Positions 9,921 to 20,077 of a DNA stretch of 64,000 nucleotides are shown here, piece by piece. Source of the stretch: Azorinus chamasolen (Eukaryota; Mollusca; Bivalvia; Cardiida; Solecurtidae); the NCBI GenBank assembly GCA_963576725.1, contig OY755251.1, forward strand, positions 33,855,784 through 33,919,783, written 5' to 3'. Every line of letters starts with the position of its first letter. Position 1 is the first letter of the stretch. Position numbers and translations under genes: made by a program. The notes under the pieces are model-generated. The model saw only the letters and a list, made by a program, of their open reading frames with translations, did not search any database and had not been told where the DNA came from.

Positions 9921-10124
9921 CAGCAAAAACTCTCTATAACGGCCACTAAATTGTGTAAATTAGTTGTTGTAAAGAACAGTTGGCTGCTTAAAGCCAGGTG
10001 AAAGTAAACCCGAACGCTCTTATAGGAGCATTCCGTTTTACTTTCACCTTGCTTTAAGCAACCACCTGCCTTTAACACAAAATACTTGGTGTAATTTAGT
10101 GGCCGTTATAGAGAGGTTTTACTG
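9921..10124. mobile_element. Pal-C MITE with CTATAACGGCCACT ends
   Basis: CAGCAAAAACTCTCTATAAC to GTTATAGAGAGGTTTTACTG, with TA on both sides. Internal arms are GCTTAAAGCCAGGTGAAAGT and ACTTTCACCTTGCTTTAAGC. A complete copy; terminus differs from the Pal-C copies at 38909 and 37488. Confidence 0.82.
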
Positions 10125-10235
10125 TACCATAAGCAAACAGAGCAGACCCTGATCAGACGGCTCCTACAGGAATAGGTCTACTCTGTTTGCAAATGCGTGA
10201 AAAGCCGTTTATATAAAGGAAAGGGTTAAAACAAA
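10125..10235. mobile_element. Pal-A remnant
   Basis: AGCAGACCCTGATCAGACGG, then CTCCTACAGG and a truncated return TAGGTCTACTCTGTTTGC, ending GGAAAGGGTTAA. The right half of the hairpin arm is partly deleted. Confidence 0.65.
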
Positions 10236-10514
10236 ATGCAAAAATAAAAAATGTTGTATTTAAATTAAGTATGCACGGTGCTGTCTGCTGGTGATATTTT
10301 GCAGCATGCCAAATACTAAGTACACACTGTTATACTATTGGACAACTGGTGTGTTTCAAATGCATGTCATCGCGCTAACAAGACTGAAACGCATTATAAA
10401 TACACTTGATTTGCAGTCGGTACAATAAAAATCTATCGACATTGTCATGAATAAACCACAGATTATATTCGATCTGCTTTTTTGGAGATGACTCTTTGCA
10501 GAGTGTACTGATAC

Positions 10515-10640
10515 GCTTTGGACTTACGTTGTCAACTGGTGCGCTTTGGACGTATGTAGTCAACTGATGCGCTTTGGACTAGTGGTCAACTGATGCGCTT
10601 TGGACTAGTGGTCAACTGGTGCACTTTGGACTTACATGGT
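10515..10640. repeat. About 28-bp tandem repeat, five units
   Basis: Units of GTCAACTGATGCGCTTTGGA followed by CTAGTG or similar, between 10512 and 10640. No other feature noted nearby (10236-10515). Confidence 0.85.
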
Positions 10641-10732
10641 CTTAATACCACAGAGGTAACACGTTTTACAACACAATACTATTTTCTTTCGAATTCCTTG
10701 TAATGTTTTGTTTTATACTGTAGATACCTACT

Positions 10733-10847
10733 TTAACCCATTACCTCAAAGGCTATTAGGAAAATTTCAGAATATTTATCACAATGGTTTCAACAGGTGA
10801 TTTTTACAGATGTGTAGAAAGGCGTATTTATGTAGGAAAGGGTTAAC
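10733..10847. mobile_element. Pal-B with deleted hairpin core
   Basis: TTAACCCATTACCTCA to GGAAAGGGTTAA in only 115 bp, about half the usual 228. The left arm and apex are missing; the right arm TTATCACAATGGTTTCAA is kept. The TTAA at 10844 is shared with a Pal-A remnant that follows (to about 10930). Confidence 0.8.
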
Positions 10848-10966
10848 ACTTTTGCCAACAGGATAAAATCAGATCAGACGGCTCTTGTATGAGCCGTCCG
10901 ACTGCTTATGAAATAATATACATGTATATGATTCTGCAGTTTCTTCCATGGCCAAATTTCAAAGTG

Positions 10967-11170
10967 ACCAGAGCAACAAATAAACGTGCATACTCAAATA
11001 CTAAAATAGTCATTTCTCTACCAAAACCTATAGTGTGACCACTCTTTAGAATCGTCTCTTCGAGACGATTCTAAAGAGTGGGTCTCAACATAGGGTTACG
11101 TGAAGAAACAAAGTTATTCTTGAAAATATTTTAATTTACTTATCTGATCTGGATCTGTAGACTATTCACA
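10967..11170. mobile_element. Pal-F fold-back MITE
   Basis: Long hairpin: CATTTCTCTACCAAAACC and CACTCTTTAGAATCGTCTC on the left; GAGACGATTCTAAAGAGTG on the right; the outer right half is TTATTCTTGAAAATATTT and TTATCTGATCTGGATCTG. No coding capacity. Confidence 0.8.
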
Positions 11171-11679
11171 CGGTAAAGGGTTTGTATTGGCATTTCTAAT
11201 GATCTAATATTGGAAGCATACATTAAGTTTCAATTTAAGGTCCGTTTTAACGCAGCTTGCACTTAATTGAATTTCAAACGTAAGAACCACGTACATGTAC
11301 AGTTTTGCAATGATTTATGGTCCAACGGATATTGACCTCATGGTATATACTAAGAGATACGAGTATAAGATATATCATGCAGAGGTTCAGGTAAGATGTG
11401 TAACTTCCAAGAATAGCTCCTTTAATTCTCAACCAAGCCGTATATGTGACCACTCTTTAGAGTAATAACAGCAGATGTCCAGATAAGATAGTAAATAAAA
11501 CCATTTTCAAGAATAATTTCTTTTTTCTCCATCAAACCCTATAACCTAGTCGGATTTCTAGAAATTCTGAAAAATGAAAGAGTAGTAGGCATTTCGTGTT
11601 AAAAGTTGGCAAACAGTTGTTTTGGCATAATTTGGATGTGCCAAATCTGATTATAACATTTGACAGGCTGTATCTTCCG
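11171..11679. other. Mostly unassigned; Pal-F remnant
   Basis: 11385-11535 contains a core-deleted Pal-F (CAATTCTCAACCAAGCCG, GACCACTCTTTAGAG, AGATGTCCAGATAAGATAG). Nothing else recognised. Confidence 0.5.
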
Positions 11680-12060
11680 TATTCAAGGTAAAAAAATGGC
11701 GGAAAACAAAATGGCCACCAACTCTTTCCACCAAACAAGGATACACTACACTGGGTATATGGGTGTAACATTAACATTTTCTGTTAAAATGTACAAACGA
11801 CCAATGGAAGACAATGTTTAAAAGCTGAGTTTCTTTTACTGCATTCCAAATTATATCCCAAGGGTTAAACAAAATGGCCGCCAACAAACACTGTTTGCAG
11901 CGAAACAAATATACATGATCTATATAGCAGTAAAACATTGTTTAAAGACTGATTTCAAGTACAGAAAATAATTTAGGTGTTATTTATTTTGGCTGCCTGC
12001 CAAGATGTATCGTAAGTATATAATGAGAAGATGGTAGACAAAATGGCCGCCTATGAACAA
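11680..12060. repeat. Diverged 170-180 bp repeat, about 2-3 units
   Basis: AACAAAATGGCCRCCAACAA-like blocks recur near 11705, 11870 and 12040. Each is followed by similar text (ATACACTGGGTATATGG/ATACATGATCTATATAGCAG and AACATTGTTTAAAGACTGA). Too diverged to set the period precisely. Confidence 0.6.
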
Positions 12061-12689
12061 CCATTAACAAAAAAACGTAGGACAATTGTGCTGATACTTT
12101 TGAAAACAAGGGAAAATACATCTGATTGAAATATCAATAATGCAAGCACATTGTGGTCTTCCAGGCACAAACGCCATTACCTCGCTATCTCTGATCAGCG
12201 TTTCCTAGTCATCAATGTCACTTTATTCAAGGGCAGGAGAACATGGCACACCTTTATTGATTTCAGTACACATGCTTGTTGGGCCGCTTCTTTCAGTTCA
12301 AAAACAATTATGTTCCGAAAGTGGGTGATCCTTCGAAAACAAAAGCAGCAATGCCAAAAGAGAACATTGCAGACTTGGTTTTATTGAGTCTGTTCATGAG
12401 TAGTAATTAAAAGTGCAACACTACTCACGCCCCTAGTACCGGGGCTTAAGCAGTATTCATTTTTTTCAAAACTTATACCATCAAGTCACTGCCTAGTTAT
12501 ATACATTTGTATGTCGTCATTGTCCAATGTTTCCTAAGTGTATGATGTGTGTATTTTAAATTTCATGAAGCATCCGACATGATATATCCCTTATGGTGCA
12601 ATGAGATGATTAACACCAGCAAGACGGACCATTGTCGTGACAGATGAAAGCTTGCTTTTTGCATTTATATTCTGGCAAAAATGCATGCC
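12061..12689. other. Unassigned spacer
   Basis: No repeat family, exon pair or RNA gene recognised. An open frame at 12151-12387 has no protein-like features. Confidence 0.45.
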
Positions 12690-13000
12690 TCTTAGTTCAT
12701 GACGGGCTCAACAGAACGCCTAGATGTTCTATAGACGGGTAGCATTGTTGAGCCTCAAATTTCTCACGAATGCATTCTTCTGACGTAAGGAAAACGCGCA
12801 GGCATTATTCTCACAAACGTGAGAAGATAGCGTTCGGACCATACAGTCCCAGGCGCACACTAGAACGCATTTTTCCAAGCAGCAAAATGAGAAAAATGTG
12901 CGCGCGTTTTTCTGTCGATGAGAATATTGAGCGCGCGTTTTCGCACGACAAAAATAATGCGTTTGTAAGAAATTTGCGATTCAAGCTACTAGTATTATGA
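12690..13000. repeat. CpG-rich dispersed repeat, copy 1
   Basis: Contains CCCAGGCGCACAC, AGCAGCAAAATGAGAAAAAT and GTGCGCGCGTTTTTCTGTCG, with AATGCGTTTGT near the right end. Much richer in CpG than its surroundings. Parts are self-complementary (GAAAACGCGC against GCGCGCGTTTTC). Confidence 0.75.
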
Positions 13001-13124
13001 TATATGTAAAATGATTGTAGATACTTAACAAAATTCCTAAAAATTACTAACTAGCAATTAATTCTGGTGCTTCTGATGAGGATAACGATAACCACGACGA
13101 CAATGACAGTAATGAGCAACAATA

Positions 13125-13427
13125 ATGCCGATGATGATATCCAAGGCATATTGTCTGTTTCTTGCCGTTTCTTTGGGATACACGGAAAATGTTGTCATCG
13201 ACATATTAGATGATCCAATGAAAGAGATTAGTCGCCAGTTTCGGTCAAATTACACCGGATCGGATTGGATAATTAAAATGAAAATGATCAATTATGTCTA
13301 TTTGTATGATACAGATCGATACTTCCAAGAAGAATGCGGAAAACGATCGTCTCTTTACCTACACAGGATTTCCACACATAAACAGAAACGTCCATTAGAT
13401 TCAACAACCTTTCAAAAATATCATTAA
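13125..13427 (+). CDS. Hypothetical ORF with signal-peptide-like start (weak)
   Basis: A 100-codon frame. Residues 3-20 (MISKAYCLFLAVSLGYT) look like a cleavable signal peptide. The rest is mixed, charged and free of known motifs. It sits between the two CpG-rich repeat copies, and I see no flanking exon. It could be a chance frame or an isolated exon of an unrecognised secreted protein. Confidence 0.15.
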   Translation: MPMMISKAYCLFLAVSLGYTENVVIDILDDPMKEISRQFRSNYTGSDWIIKMKMINYVYLYDTDRYFQEECGKRSSLYLHRISTHKQKRPLDSTTFQKYH

Positions 13428-13689
13428 TATGAAGAACGCTAAACGGAAAATATATCCTGCAGAATGCAAATCAGAATTGATGCAATTCTATAATATACTG
13501 ATAGGCTCGAAGTCACTGTTAAAATCAATTGTCTGCTTGCGCTAATTTACTCCAATTCACCAATTTTCTCATACTAATATCTCAACAAAGGTCATTTTCA
13601 GACAGTTTGTTAATTTGTTGATAAGCCATTTCGGCTAAAAGGCAATCGCAATTTGCGCTAGACCATCTTTACAATTGTTCACAGCATTA

Positions 13690-13945
13690 ACATATTAAAA
13701 GAACTTAACAATCAAACAAAGTACCTTACCCGCATTTTCACATGAGAAAAGTGCGTTAGTACCTTCAGCCCCAGGCGAACACACGAAAGCATTTTGTAAG
13801 CAGCGAAATGAGAAAAATACGCGCGCGTTTTTCTCTCGATCAGAATATTGCGGGCGCGTCTTTCGAAAGGTAAGAAGAATGCGTTTGTCAGCATTTTGAG
13901 ACTCAACATAGCATGGCATGTTTTTTGCCAAACCAAAGTATGATT
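13690..13945. repeat. CpG-rich dispersed repeat, copy 2 (direct orientation)
   Basis: Same order of blocks as copy 1: CCCAGGCGAACACACGAAAG, AGCAGCGAAATGAGAAAAAT, ACGCGCGCGTTTTTCTCTCG, GAATGCGTTTGTCAGCATTT. The two copies lie about 1 kb apart. Confidence 0.75.
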
Positions 13946-15300
13946 AGCACTGTACTTTTATAAATACGGTCAATTGCAGGTCGGTTGATGGGATCTATTA
14001 TCCGATCCTTTTTGAGAGTACACGCTGTTTCCATTGTGTTGTTTATTGTTAATATGCTATGCACATGAAGCGATATTGAGGAGCGGATACTTCCGCCGTT
14101 TGAAACAATAAAGCAACGGCTAATATCAGTTGCAAAATGGTATTTCCTGTACAGTGATATGGTGATGATTTTAGACAAACATATATTTAATGTTAGTCAT
14201 ATAATCAGTATCGCTTTATCTGTACTCATTCCTGCTAATGTACTGATTGTATTTCGAGGAATGTGTATCCGTTAAACAGCGTTTCTCTTCGATATACGAG
14301 GGTTGTTCGAAAAGTTTCGGGACAAGTGCTGTATTTTTTTTTTATAAATTTTTCGTATATTTTGTTTTTAAAACCCAACCGTTTATGTTAACGAAAACTA
14401 TCAACATCCTAAAAAGGGGTGTATAGAATGAAAATGTGATTCACAAATTGAAATTGCCATTTCTTTTACAATGTTTGCTTATACTTTGAAGCCTACATAT
14501 CCATTGCATGAAGGTAGGAAAGACTTTCTTCAAACTGCAACTCACTAGTAATATGGTCTAAATAATGACGTTTGCTCTACACGGATATTACAACACTAGA
14601 TATGCTACATTTGAGATTCTTGCGGTATTCAAGAATTTAGTGGTTGATTGGATAGGTCTGTCAGGTAAAAAATATACTTTTAAATAGAATAATAGCAATG
14701 GTATAATGGTATATTATCGCTACTAATCTGATAAAACTAAATGTTTGACATGGTAACAAGGCAAATATAGGTAGTCGTATAATGGAGAATGAAGTTGTAG
14801 TAAGCCTACATAGGCAAGTACAGGCATCAACGGATACCTAGACATATTTTCACTTTTGACATTCTCTCTTTAACAATGTAATAACATCATCATGCATATT
14901 TAAAATTCAGAAGAGGACAACAATATATTAAACGTGTGACCATACATGTATGTTTGACTTATGTGTTTTGCTGCTGGATATAGCGTTATTTCTGTCCACC
15001 GTATACCTTAGATACTTTAGATGAAGTGTAATAGACAACAGATATGGGTTAAGAGTGGGTGGGGGAGTCAAACAGGGAGAGCCACTCGCGAACGGACACG
15101 GCACCAAACACCCTTAAACAAGAAATAGCACAGTTATAAGATAAAACTTAAGGGGATGCATATCAAGACATAAAACATTAAACAGTTATAATATAAAATA
15201 ACAAAGTAGACCATAGGGAGAAAGTAGGAGTACCGTCTTGGAACAATCAGTAGCCAAAAATACCGAAATCATGCTACAATATTAGTTTATTCTGTATTAC
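13946..15300. other. Unassigned; possible lone mariner-like terminus
   Basis: At 14295-14332, ATACGAGGGTTGTTCGAAAA followed by GTTTCGGGACAAG resembles the inverted end of mariner-like elements, from memory of that motif. No matching second end or transposase frame is visible. The rest holds nothing recognisable. Confidence 0.3.
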
Positions 15301-15309
15301 ATCTCTATT

Positions 15310-16390
15310 ACAAGTACATGTATGAGGCATGCAGGAAACACCGCATACAAAACACATAACCGCCCAAACAGCACCACGACGAAAAATAGCAAATGTACAT
15401 GTATATAAAAGACACAAAGAGACGCACAACGACATAACAAACAAACAACAGGGGGAAGATGGAAATACCGCCTTGGAACGGTACACTAGAACATGTCAAC
15501 ATGTGTCAAAGACTAGAACATTCAACATTTCGTCAACATGTGTCATAGACTAGACTATATAACACGGTGTCAAGATTTACCATAGACTAGAACATGCAAC
15601 ATTTCGTAAAGATTTGCCATATACTAGAACATGTAAGATATCGTCAACATGTGTCAAAGACTAGAACATTCAACATTTCGTCAACATGTGTCATAGACTA
15701 GAATATACAATATTGTGTCAATATTTTCCATAGGCTAGAACATGTAACATTTTGCCAAGAGTTGCTATAGACTAGAACATGCAACAATTAGTCAACATTT
15801 GTCGTAGACTAGAATATGTAACATTTTATCAGCATTTATCATAGACTGGAATATACAACTTATACATATATAATATACATATTTGCCATAGACTAGAACA
15901 TGCTGACGTTCGTCAAAATGTGCCATGGTCTAGAACATACCAAATTTCGACAGCACTTATCATAGACTATAAAAGTACAAATATGAGCCATGCAGAAAAC
16001 ACCACATACAAGACAAACAGTCGCCCGAACAGCACCACGAGAAAACACAGTTATTGTACATAACTATGAAAACACGATGAGACGCACAAAACAGCCAAAA
16101 CAAACAAACAATAGGGGAACATGCAACATTTCGACAACATTTGCCATAAACTACAACATGCAAAATTTCGACAACATGTGCCATAGACTGTAACAAGCAA
16201 CATTTCGACATGTGCCATAGATTGTAACAAGCAACATTCGTCCAACATTTGCCATAGACTGTATCACGCAACATTTCGACAACATGTGCCATAGACTACA
16301 ACACGCAACATTTCGACAACATGTGCCATAGACTATAACAAGCAACATTGTTTTCAGCATCTGTCGTTGACTATAACATGCAAAATTTCG
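15310..16390. repeat. 37-38 bp tandem arrays flanking a duplicated block
   Basis: Units of the form ACTAGAACATGCAACATTTC followed by GTCAACATTTGCCATAG run from 15480 to 15970 and from 16120 to 16375. A 140-bp block (GAGGCATGCAGGAAACACCG at 15322; GAGCCATGCAGAAAACACCA at 15983) occurs twice, each time at the start of an array. Several minus-strand frames here are products of the repeat. Confidence 0.85.
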
Positions 16391-16648
16391 TCGCTTTCGA
16401 TATTCTTAAAATTTTATCCAATTTGTTTGACTCTGACAACGACAATTTAAACATCTATGGGTCTTTGTGGCAAATAGAACTTCAATAAAGGTTGCTGCTA
16501 CCGGTGCATTTGCTTTTTGATACAACTATTGTAAATAGGTGGAATTTAATACATTGAAAGAGTATCTAATATCTGTATCAGTCCAGTCGTCTAACTAACC
16601 ACATTGGGTTATTGATTACACTAACAGAACACATCCTGTCCTCAATAA

Positions 16649-16656
16649 TATAAAAG
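16649..16656 (+). promoter_or_regulatory. Possible TATA box upstream of the GPCR gene
   Basis: TATAAAAG about 100 bp before the splice acceptor at 16753. Position relative to a true transcription start is unknown, and the acceptor implies an exon further upstream, so this may be coincidental. Confidence 0.2.
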
Positions 16657-16753
16657 ATATACTTGTCAGCAGATGTCACCCTCTACTAATGGTATACGTG
16701 TGTACAAGCATTTTTGAATTACGTTTCTTTATCTGTAATTTATTCTATTTCAG

Positions 16754-16980
16754 GAGTGTACAATTACCCAAAACAGAGAAGGGCGTACAATTGCGTGGGC
16801 ATTCTGAAGGCATAAACAACATAAAAGATACAAAGAGATTCCACATGAGAATGGCAGCTGTTTTAATTGCTCTTAACACAAATGCAGAGGCAGTGCAAGG
16901 ATAGTGTGACTGATCTTCTTTACTAATATACAACGACATTCTATGAATGCACTTACGCCTGTCCACAGGCACACATAATA
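16754..16980 (+). other. 5' UTR part of the GPCR exon, with uORF
   Basis: TTTATTCTATTTCAG at 16739-16753 is a good splice acceptor, so the terminal exon likely starts at 16754. A short upstream frame beginning with ATG near 16846 (MRMAAVLIALNTNAEAVQG) ends at 16904, before the receptor start. Confidence 0.5.
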
Positions 16981-18192
16981 ATGGTGAACACAGTGGGATT
17001 GACCGAAAGTATAAACACAATGCACGTGTTGCAAAAAATAAACCAAAGTGACAATTTTTCTTATTTCCAAGTAGTCGACCCTGGATTAGACAATGACATA
17101 CTCTTTGACAGTGTAATCCCGACAAACAGTTCAGCTTATGTAACTGCATCAATGTTTAGAAATGTCACTGTGCCGTTTATATGTTTCTTTGGTGGACTAG
17201 GGAACACGACCGCAATGGTGACCTTGCTGTACCGGCGACTGCGGCATACATCCTGTAACATATATCTGGCGTTACGGTCGCTGTCTGACACCTTGTTTCT
17301 GGTAACGCTCTTAGCAGTTTGGTTTGATTCTGTTGGAGTACCATTTTTCCATACCAAAGGTGTTTGTCAAATCGTGGTATTCACATCATACGTGGCGTCA
17401 TTCCTGAGCGTTTGGAGCGTTGCAGCCATTACATTTGAGAATTATATACGTGTATGCCACCCGACAAAACTTAACCGATTTTGCACACTTTGGAAAGCAA
17501 AAAGGGTTGTAATCTGTTTGGTGATATCGGCAGTTTTAATTTACCAATCCTCACTCTGGAGCACCGTGGTTGTTGTCTCCCGGCATGGCATCCCTATGTG
17601 TATGACCAAGTCAGAGTTCGAACATTTGTACATCATAACTACATACGTTGACACATTGCTTACTCTTGTGATACCGCTATTTGTTATATTGTTTTTCTCC
17701 ATATGTATCGTTTACTCCGTGGTTAAGTCTTACAGGCGACGACTTCGTTACCGAGGCGAAGTGTCATCGCTGACTGGGCGATGCAACTTCAGTTCGACCC
17801 TGCAGGCGAAAGTGACGCGCTTGTTATTCGCCGTATCCGTTACGTTTTTGATTCTTCATACACCTATTCATATAATCAAATTGATAATGATAGTAAAGAT
17901 TTATATATTAGATAGTCTAATAGTTGATCCTATTGATGCAACACTGAAAACAGTATTTGAGAACATGTATTATCTTAATTTCTCCGCGAACTTTTTGGTG
18001 TTTTTTATATGTGGCGAGTCGTTCCGAACAGTGTTTTGGGAATTGTTCTGTAAATGTTGTAGAAATGTTGACATAGTGTTTAGGAACTCTGAACAACAAA
18101 CTGATTTGACATTAATGGAAAATGTGAAAACTGTCGCGGGCTCTAAAAGCATTGAAACATTCAAAGGAAGCGAAATTGGCACCGTATTATGA
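16981..18192 (+). CDS. Class A (rhodopsin-like) peptide-type GPCR
   Basis: A 403-residue receptor in one coding exon. Residues 1-61 form an extracellular tail with NQS, NFS, NSS and NVT sequons. Approximate helices: TM1 62-84 (GN at 74-75), TM2 93-115 (LSDTLFL), TM3 127-153, TM4 172-198, TM5 220-247, TM6 281-305, TM7 323-345. C129 at the top of TM3 and C207 in loop 2 can form the conserved disulfide. The DRY position reads ENY (153-155) followed by IRVCHP. TM6 carries FLILHTP in place of CWxP, and NPxxY is NFLVF (337-341). The NFxxF-x-x-CGESFR ending resembles invertebrate FMRFamide/myosuppressin-type peptide receptors. It is expected at the plasma membrane, coupling a peptide ligand to G proteins; the ligand is unknown. 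The start has AATAATGG context, stops lie upstream, and intronless receptors of this class are common. Gene identity beyond the class is inference. Confidence 0.93.
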   Translation: MVNTVGLTESINTMHVLQKINQSDNFSYFQVVDPGLDNDILFDSVIPTNSSAYVTASMFRNVTVPFICFFGGLGNTTAMVTLLYRRLRHTSCNIYLALRSLSDTLFLVTLLAVWFDSVGVPFFHTKGVCQIVVFTSYVASFLSVWSVAAITFENYIRVCHPTKLNRFCTLWKAKRVVICLVISAVLIYQSSLWSTVVVVSRHGIPMCMTKSEFEHLYIITTYVDTLLTLVIPLFVILFFSICIVYSVVKSYRRRLRYRGEVSSLTGRCNFSSTLQAKVTRLLFAVSVTFLILHTPIHIIKLIMIVKIYILDSLIVDPIDATLKTVFENMYYLNFSANFLVFFICGESFRTVFWELFCKCCRNVDIVFRNSEQQTDLTLMENVKTVAGSKSIETFKGSEIGTVL

Positions 18193-18441
18193 ACTAAACA
18201 GGAGATCGAGGATACATGTAAGAACTGTTAGATAAGGCCCTGTTGTTCTATTTGTACTAAAATATTTGAAGTGAAACAAATCACGCTATCAAAACAGGCC
18301 CGTCTACATAACATTTGGAATGGAGTGGTTGAAAGAAACTTCAACCTTTGTTCAGGTTTTACAGTAATGTAATTGTGTTATGTAATAGCCCTCGGCCAAA
18401 TGAAAACACATCAACTGTATATTGTCATAGTGCATATCGTC

Positions 18442-18447
18442 AATAAA
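18442..18447 (+). terminator. Candidate polyadenylation signal of the GPCR gene
   Basis: AATAAA 250 bp after the GPCR stop codon, in AT-rich 3' sequence and before the first downstream MITE at 18514. Confidence 0.45.
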
Positions 18448-18513
18448 TTGAAAACATTACACTGTGACAGCATGTCGTAACATTGCACTGACACACTATT
18501 CATGCGCTTAGGA

Positions 18514-18723
18514 TTAAACTATTCCCTCATAGGCTACCCTTTTGAATAAATTTACTTAAAAGAGAATTTATTAGAGAAAAGGAAATGTTTAGAATTGTGT
18601 AGTTTCGAAACCACTGTGATAAATAAAACATTGGCTGATATGGAACAAATGCTCTATTTATCACAATGCTTTCAAAAGTGACTTTTACAGAGACGTCAAA
18701 AGATGTTTGAGGGAACGGGCTAA
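18514..18723. mobile_element. Pal-B MITE
   Basis: TTAAACTATTCCCTCATAGG to GAGGGAACGGGCTAA. Arms GAAACCACTGTGATAAATAA and CTCTATTTATCACAATGC; the apex is diverged (CTGATATGGAACAAATG). Confidence 0.78.
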
Positions 18724-18790
18724 AGTTGTTGCAAACGGTTTGAAAGGCAAGTATCATGTGTGAGTTATTAGGAGACAGTCTGCCAACAGA

Positions 18791-18991
18791 AAGATGTACA
18801 TGGTTTACGATTCGCCTGATGATGAATATTATTGCCTGATGTGCCTAGAGCCCTATTCAAACAGTAGAGCCGGATAAAAATGGGTTCAATGTGTATCATG
18901 CAAAAACTTGGCTCACGAGGAATGTGTAAATCCAGGACTGTCCTACACCTGCATCAACTGTGATTCTGATTATTCAGACTATGCATGTTGA
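18791..18991 (+). pseudogene. Transposase C-terminus with PHD-like zinc finger, broken
   Basis: The frame reads 46 bp from CGAT-rich text into EYYCLMCLEPYSNSRAG, a TAA stop, then KWVQCVSCKNLAHEEC, NPGLSYTCINCDSDYSDYAC and a final TGA. Spacing CxxC...CxxC-x4-HxxC...CxxC fits a C4HC3 PHD-like finger. Such a finger closes many jerky/Tigger-type (pogo superfamily) transposases of invertebrates; that assignment is from memory. The in-frame stop and the missing upstream DDE domain mark a dead fragment. It is the only trace of a possible pogo-type enzyme source for the TA-flanked MITEs here. Confidence 0.6.
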
Positions 18992-19031
18992 AAATAGAAC
19001 AAAATCTGTATAATAACTTCATAATATAACA

Positions 19032-19214
19032 GAGCTACAGATAAAGAAGCGTACCTAAATACTTAAATCGTCATTTCTCCACCAAACCCTTTACTGTGAC
19101 CACGCTTCGAGACGATTCTAAAGAGTGGTTACAGTATAGTGTTTGGAAGAGAAATAAAGAAGCTGTTGTTGAAAATGTTTAAATGTACGCACCTTATCTG
19201 GACCTCTGATATAA
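19032..19214. mobile_element. Pal-F fold-back MITE
   Basis: CAGAGCTACAGATAAAGAAG to TTATCTGGACCTCTG. Internal arms CATTTCTCCACCAAACCC, TGTGACCACGCTTC and GAGACGATTCTAAAGAGTGG; the left arm is partly deleted at the apex. A Pal-A remnant (AGCAGACCTAGATCAGGTG) follows to 19290. Confidence 0.78.
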
Positions 19215-19311
19215 GCATAAAGAGCAGACCTAGATCAGGTGTCTCCAACAGTCCTCTGATCTGGGTCTACCATTTTTAGGTAACTTAGCCTTTAGCACGC
19301 GACAGGGGATT

Positions 19312-19489
19312 CAGTAAAACGCATCTAAACGAATGGTGGCAGGTGGCAGCTTAATGCAGGGTGAAAGTCGTGCAGAAAGCTCCTATAACAGCTTTCTGTG
19401 TGACTTCCACCCTGTATTAAGCAACCACCTGCCTAAAAGTATCTGAATTCTTTTTCAGTACTAGAATTCCGGTTTAGAGGGGGTTACTG
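19312..19489. mobile_element. Pal-C MITE with CTAAACCGG ends
   Basis: CAGTAAAACGCATCTAAACG to CCGGTTTAGAGGGGGTTACTG then TA. Arms GGCAGCTTAATGCAGGGTGA and TGTATTAAGCAACCACCTGC; apex AGCTCCTATAACAGCT. Confidence 0.75.
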
Positions 19490-19964
19490 TACATTGCCTA
19501 AATGCAAAGAGTTTAGATCATGATATCATAGGTTATTCGGCATCTCGGGATTTAAACTGTTTCTCATTCTGATTACGTCATTGAAAGAATGATCTTTCCA
19601 GGATATTTAGCTTGCTAGAGGTCTTCCTCCTGGTATGAATTTTGTCATTTGACTATAACGTATGCTAGCTATAGTCGTTTATTGTATCTTAGATGCTTTG
19701 TTTATTATGTTTTAATTATATTATTTTACCGGAGGTTCGCAATTCGCTCCATGTGCTTTTATGTTTATTAGATTGAAAGGAAAGTTTGAAATTTGCAACG
19801 ACGTTTTTCCTGTTTGTTTTTGCCTTTGGCGATGATACCAAAATAAACAAGCGAATAAATCGTTCGTGAACAATTAGCCTTGAACTTTAACCTTTCTTAG
19901 GTCTAGTGTCTAGTCAATGTCGGATTTGCAGAAGTTTTCACCGACTTCCGATTTGAGCAAAATA
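19490..19964. other. Unassigned spacer
   Basis: A decayed Pal-E2-like patch near 19510-19560 (TTATTCGGCATCTCGGGAT). Otherwise no feature recognised. Confidence 0.45.
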
Positions 19965-20077
19965 TTGAAAACCAATTTACCAAGTGTCAAACAGCTTGGA
20001 TCCTGATGAGATACCGAATCACTTGAGGTCTCTTCTGGATCTATGGTGTTTGCAAATGGCAGTCAAGATGCGATTAA
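19965..20077. mobile_element. Pal-E2 right part
   Basis: TTTACCAAGTGTCAAACAGC, TTGGATCCTGATGAGATACC and GGTCTCTTCTGGATC, ending in the TTAA at 20074 that also starts the next element. Confidence 0.65.
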
